This document shows positions 9,021 through 18,478 of a stretch of DNA of 64,000 nt, piece by piece; position 1 is the stretch's first letter, and every line of letters begins with the position of its first letter. This stretch comes from an uncultured Paracoccaceae bacterium. GTDB taxonomy: Bacteria > Pseudomonadota > Alphaproteobacteria > Rhodobacterales > Rhodobacteraceae. The translations under genes were made by a program, and so were the position numbers. The notes beneath the pieces are model-generated. The model worked only from the letters and a program-made list of their open reading frames with translations, searched no databases and was not told where the DNA came from. The stretch is taken from positions 62,001 through 126,000 of the forward strand of contig CANMAI010000006.1 of the NCBI GenBank assembly GCA_947495795.1, read 5' to 3'.

Positions 9021-9944
9021 TCATGCTGTGAAGCGGGCATTGGCACCGGCAGCGACCTCAATGATTTCTCCAGTGATGTACTGCGCACGCCTCGAAGCCA
9101 GAAAAACGAAGCTGTCTGCGATCGCTTCGGGCGGAAGAAACGCTATCGGCATCGTATTGTAGTGTGTGGTCAAATAGTCTTCAGCACGTGCCAGAGCTTC
9201 GCCGGTCGGCTTGCGAACAGAATCGACCGCAGTCGGTGAAACGGCGTTTACCGTGACGTTGGACGGCCCGGCTTCGATAGCCGCCGACTTGATCAGACCG
9301 ATCAACCCCCACTTCGATGCGATGTAATGCGCGCGTCCTGCCATGCCGTGACGACCACCTGTCGAACTGGTAGCGAGGAACCGGCCGGACTCACGCTCCA
9401 TCATTCCGGGCAAGACAGCGCGCATGCCGTTGGCCACCCCGGTCAGATTGACATCGATACAATCGCGCCATTGCGCTGAAGTCATTTCCGTGAGTGATGC
9501 GGCAGGAACCAGCGCCGCGTTTGCCACATAGATGTCAAGCGGACGCCCGAAGGCGGTCTCTGTTTGCACCACCGCCTCCTGCATGGCCTCAAAGGAGCGG
9601 ACATCTGCGACAATGGGAATGGCGCGTTGCCCGGTTGCTTCAACCAGCGCGACGGCCTCATCGAGATCAGCCCGCGATGCCAACGGATAGCCAATATCAT
9701 CGATGGCGTCGGGGTCAGCGATGTCGAGAAGGGCTACATCGGCACCTTGTTCGGCGAGCGCTACCGCTGTGGCCCGCCCAATCGCGCGCGCTGCCCCGGT
9801 CACGATTGCAGTCTGCCCGGCAAGTTCTCCTTGCGATGTCGCCGTCCCTTGCGCTGCCGCGCGAGTTGCAAGCCCAGCAGTGGCAATGCCAGCGGCGGTT
9901 CCAGCAATCAGGTTTCGGCGGGTCGTGTTGAAAGTATCAGTCAT
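9021..9944 (-). CDS. Tat-targeted SDR, copy 2
   Basis: This is a 307-residue SDR with a T-T-R-R-N-L-I Tat motif near residue 9 and a signal ending about residue 32 (AAAQ). It shows TGAARAIG for cofactor binding, VANAA at the NNAG position, a serine in ATSSTGG and the catalytic pair in HYIASK. It is a diverged paralogue of the next gene downstream: both share the insertion giving GFPNPMA-like or GYPLASR loops after strand 2 and an A-x-A-R-[YF]-T-A C-terminus. The closest relatives of this type are annotated as mycofactocin-like or generic SDRs. The substrate cannot be read from the sequence. Confidence 0.87.
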   Translation of the reverse strand: MTDTFNTTRRNLIAGTAAGIATAGLATRAAAQGTATSQGELAGQTAIVTGAARAIGRATAVALAEQGADVALLDIADPDAIDDIGYPLASRADLDEAVALVEATGQRAIPIVADVRSFEAMQEAVVQTETAFGRPLDIYVANAALVPAASLTEMTSAQWRDCIDVNLTGVANGMRAVLPGMMERESGRFLATSSTGGRHGMAGRAHYIASKWGLIGLIKSAAIEAGPSNVTVNAVSPTAVDSVRKPTGEALARAEDYLTTHYNTMPIAFLPPEAIADSFVFLASRRAQYITGEIIEVAAGANARFTA

Positions 9945-9989
9945 AGGGTCCTACCTTTTCTGTTTTGTTGAAGTGCAAACGGCGCATGC

Positions 9990-12144
<2,155 letters not shown>

Positions 12145-12168
12145 TGTTGTTCCTCTCTGAACTGGGTT

Positions 12169-12867
12169 TCACCATGCGATCGGTTTGCCGTCGCGGAAGA
12201 AGCCTGAAGTGGGACCATCTGTCGGTAGGGTTGCAGCCCAGACGATGCCTGCCGCCCCTTCAGCCACCGGGCGGCCTCCGCCACCCATGTCCGTCGCTAC
12301 CCATCCGGGACAGACGGCATTCACCAGGGTGCCTTGCGGCTTGAGGTCCGCGGCAAGCTGGCGGGTCAGCGCATTGAGCGCAGCCTTGGATGTCGCATAA
12401 CCCGGTTGACCCGCGCCCATACCTTCAAGCGATCCAGCGCCGGAGGAGACGTTCACGATTACCGAATGCGGTTGCTCGCCCAGCAAGCGAAACGCAGCAC
12501 TTGCTACGCGCCATGCACCAAAAAAGTTGGTCTGAAAGCTCTTCTGTACACGGTCGAGATCTGCGGTCGCAGGGCGCTGGTCGCTGTCAAAGTCGATGCC
12601 CGCGTTGTTCACGAGGACCGACAAGCCATCACCAGACAGACCGACGTCTTCGAAGGCAACCTCGACGCTTTCGTCACTCGTGACGTCGATTTCAATAGGT
12701 CTGGCCGCGTCGCCAAGTGCGTCGGTGGCAGCTTTCGCCTTGTCCAGCGACCGCGCTGAGACCCAGACGGTCCAGCCCTGGTTGATGAGCTGCCGCGCGG
12801 TCTCGAAGCCAAGGCCGCGATTGGCGCCGGTCACGAGAGCGGTCTTGGCCGCGACGTCCGACATCAT
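12169..12867 (-). CDS. Cytoplasmic SDR, carbonyl-reductase-like
   Basis: This is a 232-residue SDR without any signal, so it is cytoplasmic, unlike its three neighbours. The motifs are TGANRGLG, NNAG, serine in VNVSSGAG, YxxxK in GYATSKAAL and a VNAVCPGWVATDMGG turn typical of carbonyl-reductase-like SDRs. Its ATG overlaps the stop of the SnoaL gene (ATGA), and an alternative ATG lies one codon downstream. It could return a product of the exported enzymes to central metabolism, but this is speculative. Confidence 0.88.
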   Translation of the reverse strand: MMSDVAAKTALVTGANRGLGFETARQLINQGWTVWVSARSLDKAKAATDALGDAARPIEIDVTSDESVEVAFEDVGLSGDGLSVLVNNAGIDFDSDQRPATADLDRVQKSFQTNFFGAWRVASAAFRLLGEQPHSVIVNVSSGAGSLEGMGAGQPGYATSKAALNALTRQLAADLKPQGTLVNAVCPGWVATDMGGGGRPVAEGAAGIVWAATLPTDGPTSGFFRDGKPIAW

Positions 12868-13817
12868 TCTCCCTCCACCGTCTCGCCGATGGCGAAGGCG
12901 TACTGGAAGGCGCGCGGGTCGTAATACTCACGGAACAGCGTGATTTTGCCCGCTTCGTTGACGTGAAACAGACCGCCATAGGTTTGCCGATACTCCCGGC
13001 CAGTTGGCACGATATCGACCCGACCGCGATATTCGACGAACACGATTTGCGGATCGCGCATCGGATAGAAGACGAGATGGTCGGTGAAGTCTGGATTTTC
13101 CGCATTCTCCGGCCATCCCGCGTAAAGCGCGATCAGCGCGTCACGGCCAATGACGCGGGCCGGCGTGCCTTCGGTGTTGAACGGCATGTCCTGCACAGCA
13201 TCCTCGGCCCAGACGCCGTTCACCCGGTCCATGTTCTTCTCCTCGAGCCCTTCGAGGAAATCGAGCACGACCTGACGGGTGCGCTGCCGCATGACATAGG
13301 CGGGCGGGTTCTCACGCGCCGCGTCCATCGCGGGACCGAAGACGTCCCGGGACCCGGTCTCGTCTTCGAGCGTGAAGGTCATCGCCGTGATACGCCAGCC
13401 GTCATCGCCGAGCGCCAGTTCGTAGTCATAATGACCGGTAACCTCCCAGTAGGCACCGTCGATCCAGTGACCAGCGACGACATCGGCGCGCGCGGTCGCG
13501 CTTTCACCTGAGATACTCGCCTCGACATCCGACAGCGCATGACGCGTGCGATCAAAGCCGGGCAGCGTCACAGCCCATTCGTTCATCAGCGCGGGCGGGC
13601 TCTTGAGTTCGGCAGGCTGATCGGAGAGACTCGAGTAATCGACCATCACCTCGTCCGCGTAGAGCGTCTCCAGCGCCTCGAAATTGCGCGTGTCGGCAAG
13701 GATGCCCACACTCTCGACGATAGTCTTGACAGCGGCTTCGTCGGCGGGCGTCGCCTGGGCCGGTGAAGTGACGGTGGTTGCGAGTGTCATCATAACTGCT
13801 CCAAAAAGGTTTTTCAT
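12864..13817 (-). CDS. Exported double SnoaL/NTF2-fold protein
   Basis: With the start at 13817 (GAGG about 10 bases upstream) the protein has 317 residues and a Sec signal ending near residue 23 (SPAQAT). Two NTF2-like domains follow. The first (about 27-155) resembles SnoaL-like domains with YADEVMVDYSSL. The second (about 175-310) resembles PhzA/PhzB-type domains with FHVNEAGKITLFREYYDPRAF near its end. Such folds bind or isomerise small hydrophobic ligands. A tandem exported version beside exported oxidoreductases suggests a ligand-handling role in the same pathway. Confidence 0.8.
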   Translation of the reverse strand: MKNLFGAVMMTLATTVTSPAQATPADEAAVKTIVESVGILADTRNFEALETLYADEVMVDYSSLSDQPAELKSPPALMNEWAVTLPGFDRTRHALSDVEASISGESATARADVVAGHWIDGAYWEVTGHYDYELALGDDGWRITAMTFTLEDETGSRDVFGPAMDAARENPPAYVMRQRTRQVVLDFLEGLEEKNMDRVNGVWAEDAVQDMPFNTEGTPARVIGRDALIALYAGWPENAENPDFTDHLVFYPMRDPQIVFVEYRGRVDIVPTGREYRQTYGGLFHVNEAGKITLFREYYDPRAFQYAFAIGETVEGE

Positions 13818-13880
13818 CGTTCGTTGCCCTCGCTCGGCTCTTTCAATTGGGTGGTCATCGGCTCCGTGCCCGGCCAACGC

Positions 13881-14876
13881 TCAGCTGAACTTCCGAAAAA
13901 ACGCGTCAATACGGTCGGTTGCCGGATCGATGACACGCGCATCGTCATAGAATTGCAGGTGAGCGATATCGCCCCACCACTCGACCTCTTTCCGGTCATC
14001 GGGGATCGCCGCGAAATGGCGTTTCGCGGCATCGGGCAGCATGCAAGCATCCGAATGGAACATCAGATAGGGTTTTTGGACCTTCGCCGAACCGGACATG
14101 CTTTCGTAGTCGAGAAGCTCGGCATCGCTCATCTTGGCGAAACGATTTGGCCAAGGCAGACCGTCTTCCGCCCAACGGTGGTACCAGCTCCACACCAACT
14201 CGCCCGGCATGCCCGCCGAAGGGTCTGATTTGTGCACGGCTGGAACGACGTCGATTTCACCAGTCTCATCATATTTCCGCCGGGCTTCCTGCGCTGCCGC
14301 CTTGCGGTCTTCGAGGGCTTCCTCGCTGCCGAACCATTGGATGTCGCCCTCACGGTCCCGGTAGTGCCCTGCCAGGGTCGCGAATGCCTTGATCCGGTCG
14401 TCTTCCGCCGCAGCCGGTACCATCTCAGAACTGCCCTGACAGATGGCGATCGCGAATATTCGCTCCGGGTCGACGTCATCGCGGCTTTCCAGATAAGCTG
14501 TGGCGGCATGAATATCGTCGATTTTGGATAGCGGGCTTTCCAGGTTTCTCGGCTCACCCCCGCTCTGACCGCGAAAGCGCGGGTCGAAAGTCAGCGCGAC
14601 ATAGCCGCGGTCCGCCAGTCGTTTGGCATAGGCCGCGGGTACCTGCTCCTTGACGTAGGTTTCCGGACCAATCAGGACCACGCCCGGTTTTCCGTTTCCG
14701 CCAGAGCCATAAATGTGGCCCGCCAAGTTTTCGTCTTTGCTTTCGAAACTTACGTCGATGCGGTCTCCCGAGGTCTCCTCGATGAACTTTGCAACATCCT
14801 GATAGCGGTAATCATCGGGGCCAACGTCAGGATTAGACGAAGAATTCGTGTCGATTTCGACAGGTTGTGCGGACAT
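13881..14876 (-). CDS. Alpha/beta hydrolase with cysteine at the nucleophile position
   Basis: This is a 331-residue cytoplasmic alpha/beta hydrolase. An oxyanion-loop region GVVLIGPETYVKEQ precedes FDPRFRGQSGG. The nucleophile elbow reads A-I-C-Q-G-S rather than G-x-S-x-G, so Cys takes the usual Ser place as in dienelactone hydrolases. The probable acid lies in FHSDACMLPD, and the histidine is in WWGDIAHLQFYD. It is the first enzyme gene of the cargo run; the 121 bases upstream of it (14877-14997) probably hold the promoter. Hydrolysis of an ester or lactone is likely. Confidence 0.83.
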   Translation of the reverse strand: MSAQPVEIDTNSSSNPDVGPDDYRYQDVAKFIEETSGDRIDVSFESKDENLAGHIYGSGGNGKPGVVLIGPETYVKEQVPAAYAKRLADRGYVALTFDPRFRGQSGGEPRNLESPLSKIDDIHAATAYLESRDDVDPERIFAIAICQGSSEMVPAAAEDDRIKAFATLAGHYRDREGDIQWFGSEEALEDRKAAAQEARRKYDETGEIDVVPAVHKSDPSAGMPGELVWSWYHRWAEDGLPWPNRFAKMSDAELLDYESMSGSAKVQKPYLMFHSDACMLPDAAKRHFAAIPDDRKEVEWWGDIAHLQFYDDARVIDPATDRIDAFFRKFS

Positions 14877-14997
14877 TCAATTTCTCCTTTTGTTGCAAGG
14901 AGAATAGGAGAATGAACTGCCGCTGCCTTGACGATGCCTCGGAAGTTTTTGAACAATCCTGCTATTCGATAAGGATCACAACGATCCCGAGAGCTTT

Positions 14998-15879
14998 TCA
15001 GGCCTCGGTGTTGCGAAACTCAAGAGGCGATTGCCCGGTCAAGCGCGAGAAGGTGCGCGAGAAATGCGGCTGGTCGGCAAATCCGCAGGCGAGCGCGATG
15101 TCGATCATCGGTCGCTCCCGATCGGCCAGCATCTCGCGCGCCCGCTCGATCCGGAAGCCGGTCAGGAACTGATGCGGGGTCTCGCCGATCGTCTCTTTGA
15201 ACAGGCGGGAGAAATGCGCCGCGCTCATCCCGGCCTCCCGCGCGATCTGCTCGACTGAGATCGGCTTGCCGAAATTGTCGGCTAGAAAATCGAGCACCCG
15301 CTTGTAATGAGCTGCTGTGAAGCCCGAACCGAACTCACGGACTGCCGCGCGTTCCAGGCCGTAGGACTGCAGCAGCTTCACCACGAACACGCGCGCCAGG
15401 GATTCGTACATGACCTCGTAACCAGGCCGCCGATCCCGCAGGGCGTCGAGCAACATCACTGCCGCCCCCGTCAGGTCTGCATCCTCGAACTGCGGCTTGT
15501 CATGCAATTGCGCGTCGCCCAGCAGCAGTCCGAGCTCCTGCTTGCTGAACCGGTCAAGTGCAGCAGGCAGGATCGTCACGACAATGCACTTCGACGTGCC
15601 GTGCCACCGCCAACCGCTTTCGACGCCAGCAGGCGTGACGACGACTTCATTCTTTCGGAATTTGAAATCGCGATGCGTCCCATCACGCCAGTTTTCGACG
15701 CGCTGTGGCTCGTCCCGCAGGTTGAAAAGTATGTGGTGTTCGTCAAAGACGAGCGTGGGCATAGTCGCCGGTTCGGCCTCGAAGTATTCGAGGCCGAGGA
15801 TATCGGCGGCACGCGGCCTGACAATGTCACCGCTGCGGATGAGAGGGTCAGAAGGATATATGTCTTGATAGCGGCTCAT
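14998..15879 (-). CDS. AraC-family transcriptional regulator, copy 1
   Basis: This is a 293-residue AraC/XylS regulator. The N-terminal 170 residues form a cupin-like ligand domain (HHILFNLRDEPQRVE, GVESGWRWHG). The C-terminal 100 residues are a double helix-turn-helix with EQIAREAGMSAAHFSRLFKE and DIALACGFADQPHFSRTFSR. It lies 21 bases after a second AraC gene on the same strand and 121 bases before the hydrolase gene, so it is likely to control the oxidoreductase cargo. Confidence 0.9.
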   Translation of the reverse strand: MSRYQDIYPSDPLIRSGDIVRPRAADILGLEYFEAEPATMPTLVFDEHHILFNLRDEPQRVENWRDGTHRDFKFRKNEVVVTPAGVESGWRWHGTSKCIVVTILPAALDRFSKQELGLLLGDAQLHDKPQFEDADLTGAAVMLLDALRDRRPGYEVMYESLARVFVVKLLQSYGLERAAVREFGSGFTAAHYKRVLDFLADNFGKPISVEQIAREAGMSAAHFSRLFKETIGETPHQFLTGFRIERAREMLADRERPMIDIALACGFADQPHFSRTFSRLTGQSPLEFRNTEA

Positions 15880-15900
15880 GAGGCGGGCAATCCCGCCGGA

Positions 15901-16797
15901 CTAGCGGTCCGCATCTCGGATCTGACCGGGTGTTGCGCTAAAGTGCTTTGAAATCGCGCGCGTAAAATGCGCCTGGCTGGAAAAACCACACCGGAACGCA
16001 ACTTCAGTAAGCGGCAAGTGCGTGCCGATCAGCATCTCCTTCGCACGCGCACAACGTCTGAGCTGGACGTAAGCCCAGACCGGTTCACCCACCGTCGCTT
16101 TGAAGACACGCGAGAAATGCGCAGGCGACAGGCAGGCAATACTGGCCAGCTCGCCGATGTCGAAATTCTCACCAAAATGCGCCTCGACATAGTCGATCAC
16201 TCGGGCGATCCGTTCGTCCTCGGGCCGCGCCCCACCAACGGGTGCAAGGCCGCTCGCGTGCATCATTACCGCGAGAAACTGCATTGCCAAGCCGTCGACA
16301 TAAAGACTGGCGGCCGGACCGGCTTCCGAAGTCGCTTGCCATATCCGGTCCATTAGTGAGGAGGCCGCGACATTTTCCGACATCTTCGAGGAAAACCTGT
16401 CCAGAGACGAGAGGCTGCCGCCCGCATCGGCCATGAGGTCAACGACCTTGTCATGCTTGAGTGTGAGCATTGTTATAGTGTGCGGCACCTCGACCCGGGT
16501 GCGCGCCTCGGTCTCCGCCGGGTAGTAAGCCATCGTCCCCGGACGGCCTTGCGACACGCTGACCCCGTTGCCCAGGTCAAAAAGTACGTCTCCCAGATCC
16601 TGCTCAGTACGAGTGAAAACGAGGTCGGGCACGGCGGCATCAATAATGTCTATCGGCTCTTGATCAACACGCATCATGTGGAGACCGAATGAGCCGCATG
16701 ACCGATGCTCCTGCGGAAACGCCCCATACACCGAATTCTGGTAAAATTCGGCGAAGCTCAAATAGTCTCGTTCATATGCGGCGTGTTGTGTCTGCAT
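15901..16797 (-). CDS. AraC-family transcriptional regulator, copy 2
   Basis: This is a 298-residue AraC regulator with the start at 16797 (AGAGG 5-9 bases upstream). An in-frame extension of 85 codons further upstream is poor in family character and is not used. The C-terminal HTH pair is clear: LASIACLSPAHFSRVFKA and EVAFRCGFSSQAHFTRAIS. It is the gene of the element nearest to the tRNA. Two adjacent AraC paralogues suggest that two inducers, or an activator and a modulator, govern the cargo. Confidence 0.88.
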   Translation of the reverse strand: MQTQHAAYERDYLSFAEFYQNSVYGAFPQEHRSCGSFGLHMMRVDQEPIDIIDAAVPDLVFTRTEQDLGDVLFDLGNGVSVSQGRPGTMAYYPAETEARTRVEVPHTITMLTLKHDKVVDLMADAGGSLSSLDRFSSKMSENVAASSLMDRIWQATSEAGPAASLYVDGLAMQFLAVMMHASGLAPVGGARPEDERIARVIDYVEAHFGENFDIGELASIACLSPAHFSRVFKATVGEPVWAYVQLRRCARAKEMLIGTHLPLTEVAFRCGFSSQAHFTRAISKHFSATPGQIRDADR

Positions 16798-17102
16798 CGC
16801 GTACCTCTCTAACCACACGTCCGTAAGGGCGTCAGGTTTCAAGAGCTGCTGCAGAACGGGCGATTTTCCATCATAGATATAGTGAAAAAAGCAACTTTTG
16901 CAAAGAAGCAGCGGCGGAATGCGCCGATTTTGCAAGAGAATGGTCGGATTCTGCACCGCTCGCCCTTGCCAGCAGGGCAGCAACAATTGTGTCAAAGCAC
17001 TTAGGTGAATGCTCAAAATGCATTCTGCTCTGCGTAAGCAACGCGTAAGCACAAATTCAATAACGCGCCAAAATCACAAGCCACTGATTTTATTGGAAAA
17101 AA
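16798..17102. other. Gene-free junction between AraC gene and tRNA-Arg
   Basis: These 305 bases hold the upstream region of the AraC gene (read leftward) and the inferred ICE end. The part next to the tRNA (about 17040-17102) is noticeably AT-richer than the flanking genes. No integrase, excisionase or convincing small gene is seen. Confidence 0.5.
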
Positions 17103-17179
17103 TGGCGCACCCGAGAGGATTCGAACCTCTGGCCTCCGCCTTCGGAGGGCGGCGCTCTATCCAGCTGAGCTACGGGTGC
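17103..17179 (-). tRNA. tRNA-Arg (anticodon CCG)
   Basis: Read on the - strand the gene folds as a complete cloverleaf. The acceptor GCACCCG pairs with CGGGTGC, the D arm is GCTC/GAGC, and the anticodon stem CCGCC/GGCGG encloses the loop CTCCGAA with anticodon CCG. The T arm is AGAGG-TTCGAAT-CCTCT, the discriminator is G and CCA is encoded. Its 3' end faces the conjugative element, making it the attachment site. Confidence 0.96.
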
Positions 17180-17314
17180 ATACCGTTCGCGAGATGCTTA
17201 CGCCATGCTTACGCGAGATTTTCGTCGGTCTAAAGAGCGAATCCGATATTCACTCAAGCCGTTGTTTAGTCACTTCTTTCTTCCAGCACCTTCAGCTTTC
17301 GCCGGACTTGACAT

Positions 17315-17358
17315 CCGCCTTCGGAGGGCAGCGCTCTATCCAGGTGAGCAACGGGTGC
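17315..17358 (-). pseudogene. Decayed 5' half of tRNA-Arg(CCG)
   Basis: On the - strand these 44 bases match nucleotides 1-44 of the intact tRNA-Arg gene with three mismatches, then similarity stops at the end of the anticodon stem. It has no D-arm-to-T-arm continuation, so it cannot be functional. Same orientation as the intact gene, 135 bases upstream of it. A break at the anticodon arm is where tyrosine recombinases often cross over, so it is probably an old att remnant. Confidence 0.8.
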
Positions 17359-17656
17359 TTTCTGCCGTCTTGATAGACAATTGCTGGCATGCTGGCAATT
17401 GGCAAATTGGCTGGCCTGTATGTTGAGGGCCTGTGGATGTTTCAGGCTGGTGCGGGGCCTTTGCGGCTTCGCGTTTATGGTGCCTTGGCCACCCTATAAC
17501 AGCGCCAAAGAGGCGTATGGGTTTGGTATGGTTTTGGTACCGGTTTGGGAGTGCAAGAGGTCGACTTCTCCCTGATCTGCGGGCTCATTTGCGGTGATCA
17601 GGCAAACTGGAAGCTGAGGTAAGCGTTTTCCTTACCTGTGAGGTAATGGATTCCAT
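17359..17656. other. Gene-free stretch with an 11-bp-periodic motif
   Basis: No convincing gene is seen between the tRNA remnant and the sulfotransferase gene. The one structured element is the three-unit motif at 17519..17550, described separately. Short open frames here have no start signals or recognisable sequence. Confidence 0.5.
17519..17550. repeat. Three-unit motif with 11-base period (TACCAAA units on the - strand)
   Basis: Read on the - strand, units starting TCCCAAA, TACCAAA and TACCAAA follow each other every 11 bases. A near-identical array lies at 62744..62775. One unit per helical turn suggests a protein-binding array. Function unknown. Confidence 0.5.
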
Positions 17657-18478
17657 TCAGCCGAAAATCTGCTCTGCTGTCAGACCGTCCGCCTCGATCC
17701 TTTCCAGCATCGCGTAGTCTTCAGCATAGATCTCCTCGACCAGACGGATCAGGCGGGGGGTGCGTTCGGCCTTGTGAACCGTGGTGGGTGTTTCGTGGCC
17801 ATAGAGCCTGCGCGTGTCTATCTGCGGGGCGGGGGTGCCGAAGATGTGTTTGGTGATGGCGGTGAAATCCTGATCCCAGCGTGCCGTATTGCCGATGACG
17901 GTGTAGGGCATCAGCCCGTAGGCGATACAGTGGTGCTGGGGTTGCCAGTGTTTATCCAAATAGAGCGCTGTCTTGTCGGTGCGGAAAATCTCGACCAGAT
18001 CCTCGATGCTGAGCGGATGATCGAAGGGAAGATCGAGATAATCGAAAAGGCGCTTCCGCTGGGGACGCTTTTTTGCGGCAATCGGGGTGAGCTTGGAAAA
18101 AACGGCCGAGATCAGCCGCTCCAGCGGATCGCGAACGAATGTGAAGCGCGTGGCATTCTTGTCACCCAACAGGCGGGTGACGCTGGCTTGGGGTAGGGCA
18201 AAGGGGAGGTGGAGGAGGCCGATTTCGCGGGTGTGAATGTCGTCGAGACTTTCCAGTCTGTAGGGTTCGCCTGTGAGTTTTGAAACGGCCTTGTTCAGGC
18301 CGGCCTTGGTGGAACTACAGACGGCCTTGGGATTGTTGACATAGATGAAATCGGGGTTTTCCCAGAGATGGAACGCGCCGTTCATGATACCGGGTGCTGC
18401 ATAGTGATTGCGCAGATCCTGGTAGATGTCCGGAGTGGCGGGCGCGTGCCCTCCAGTCGGGCTGGAGGGCATGGACAT
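17657..18478 (-). CDS. Sulfotransferase family protein
   Basis: This is a 273-residue protein like family 2 (carbohydrate-type) sulfotransferases, which transfer sulfate from PAPS. A PAPS 5'-phosphosulfate-binding-type region is seen as FIYVNNPKAVCSSTK (where K-x-x-x-S/T is expected) and the 3'-phosphate-binding region as FTFVRDPLERLISAVFSK. The start at 18478 overlaps the TGA of the fadB/fadJ-type gene by one base, so the two are translationally coupled; an ATG two codons in is possible. The acceptor is unknown and no link to beta-oxidation is obvious. Confidence 0.78.
   Translation of the reverse strand: MSMPSSPTGGHAPATPDIYQDLRNHYAAPGIMNGAFHLWENPDFIYVNNPKAVCSSTKAGLNKAVSKLTGEPYRLESLDDIHTREIGLLHLPFALPQASVTRLLGDKNATRFTFVRDPLERLISAVFSKLTPIAAKKRPQRKRLFDYLDLPFDHPLSIEDLVEIFRTDKTALYLDKHWQPQHHCIAYGLMPYTVIGNTARWDQDFTAITKHIFGTPAPQIDTRRLYGHETPTTVHKAERTPRLIRLVEEIYAEDYAMLERIEADGLTAEQIFG

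Noticed and set aside
17009-17233. Open frame across the tRNA-Arg gene
   Set aside because: Its middle is the tRNA itself, read as FEPLASAFGGRRSIQLSYG, a familiar false translation of tRNA genes.
17381-17575. 64-codon + strand frame near the tRNA remnant
   Set aside because: No ribosome-binding site, cysteine- and tryptophan-rich random composition, and it crosses the periodic motif.
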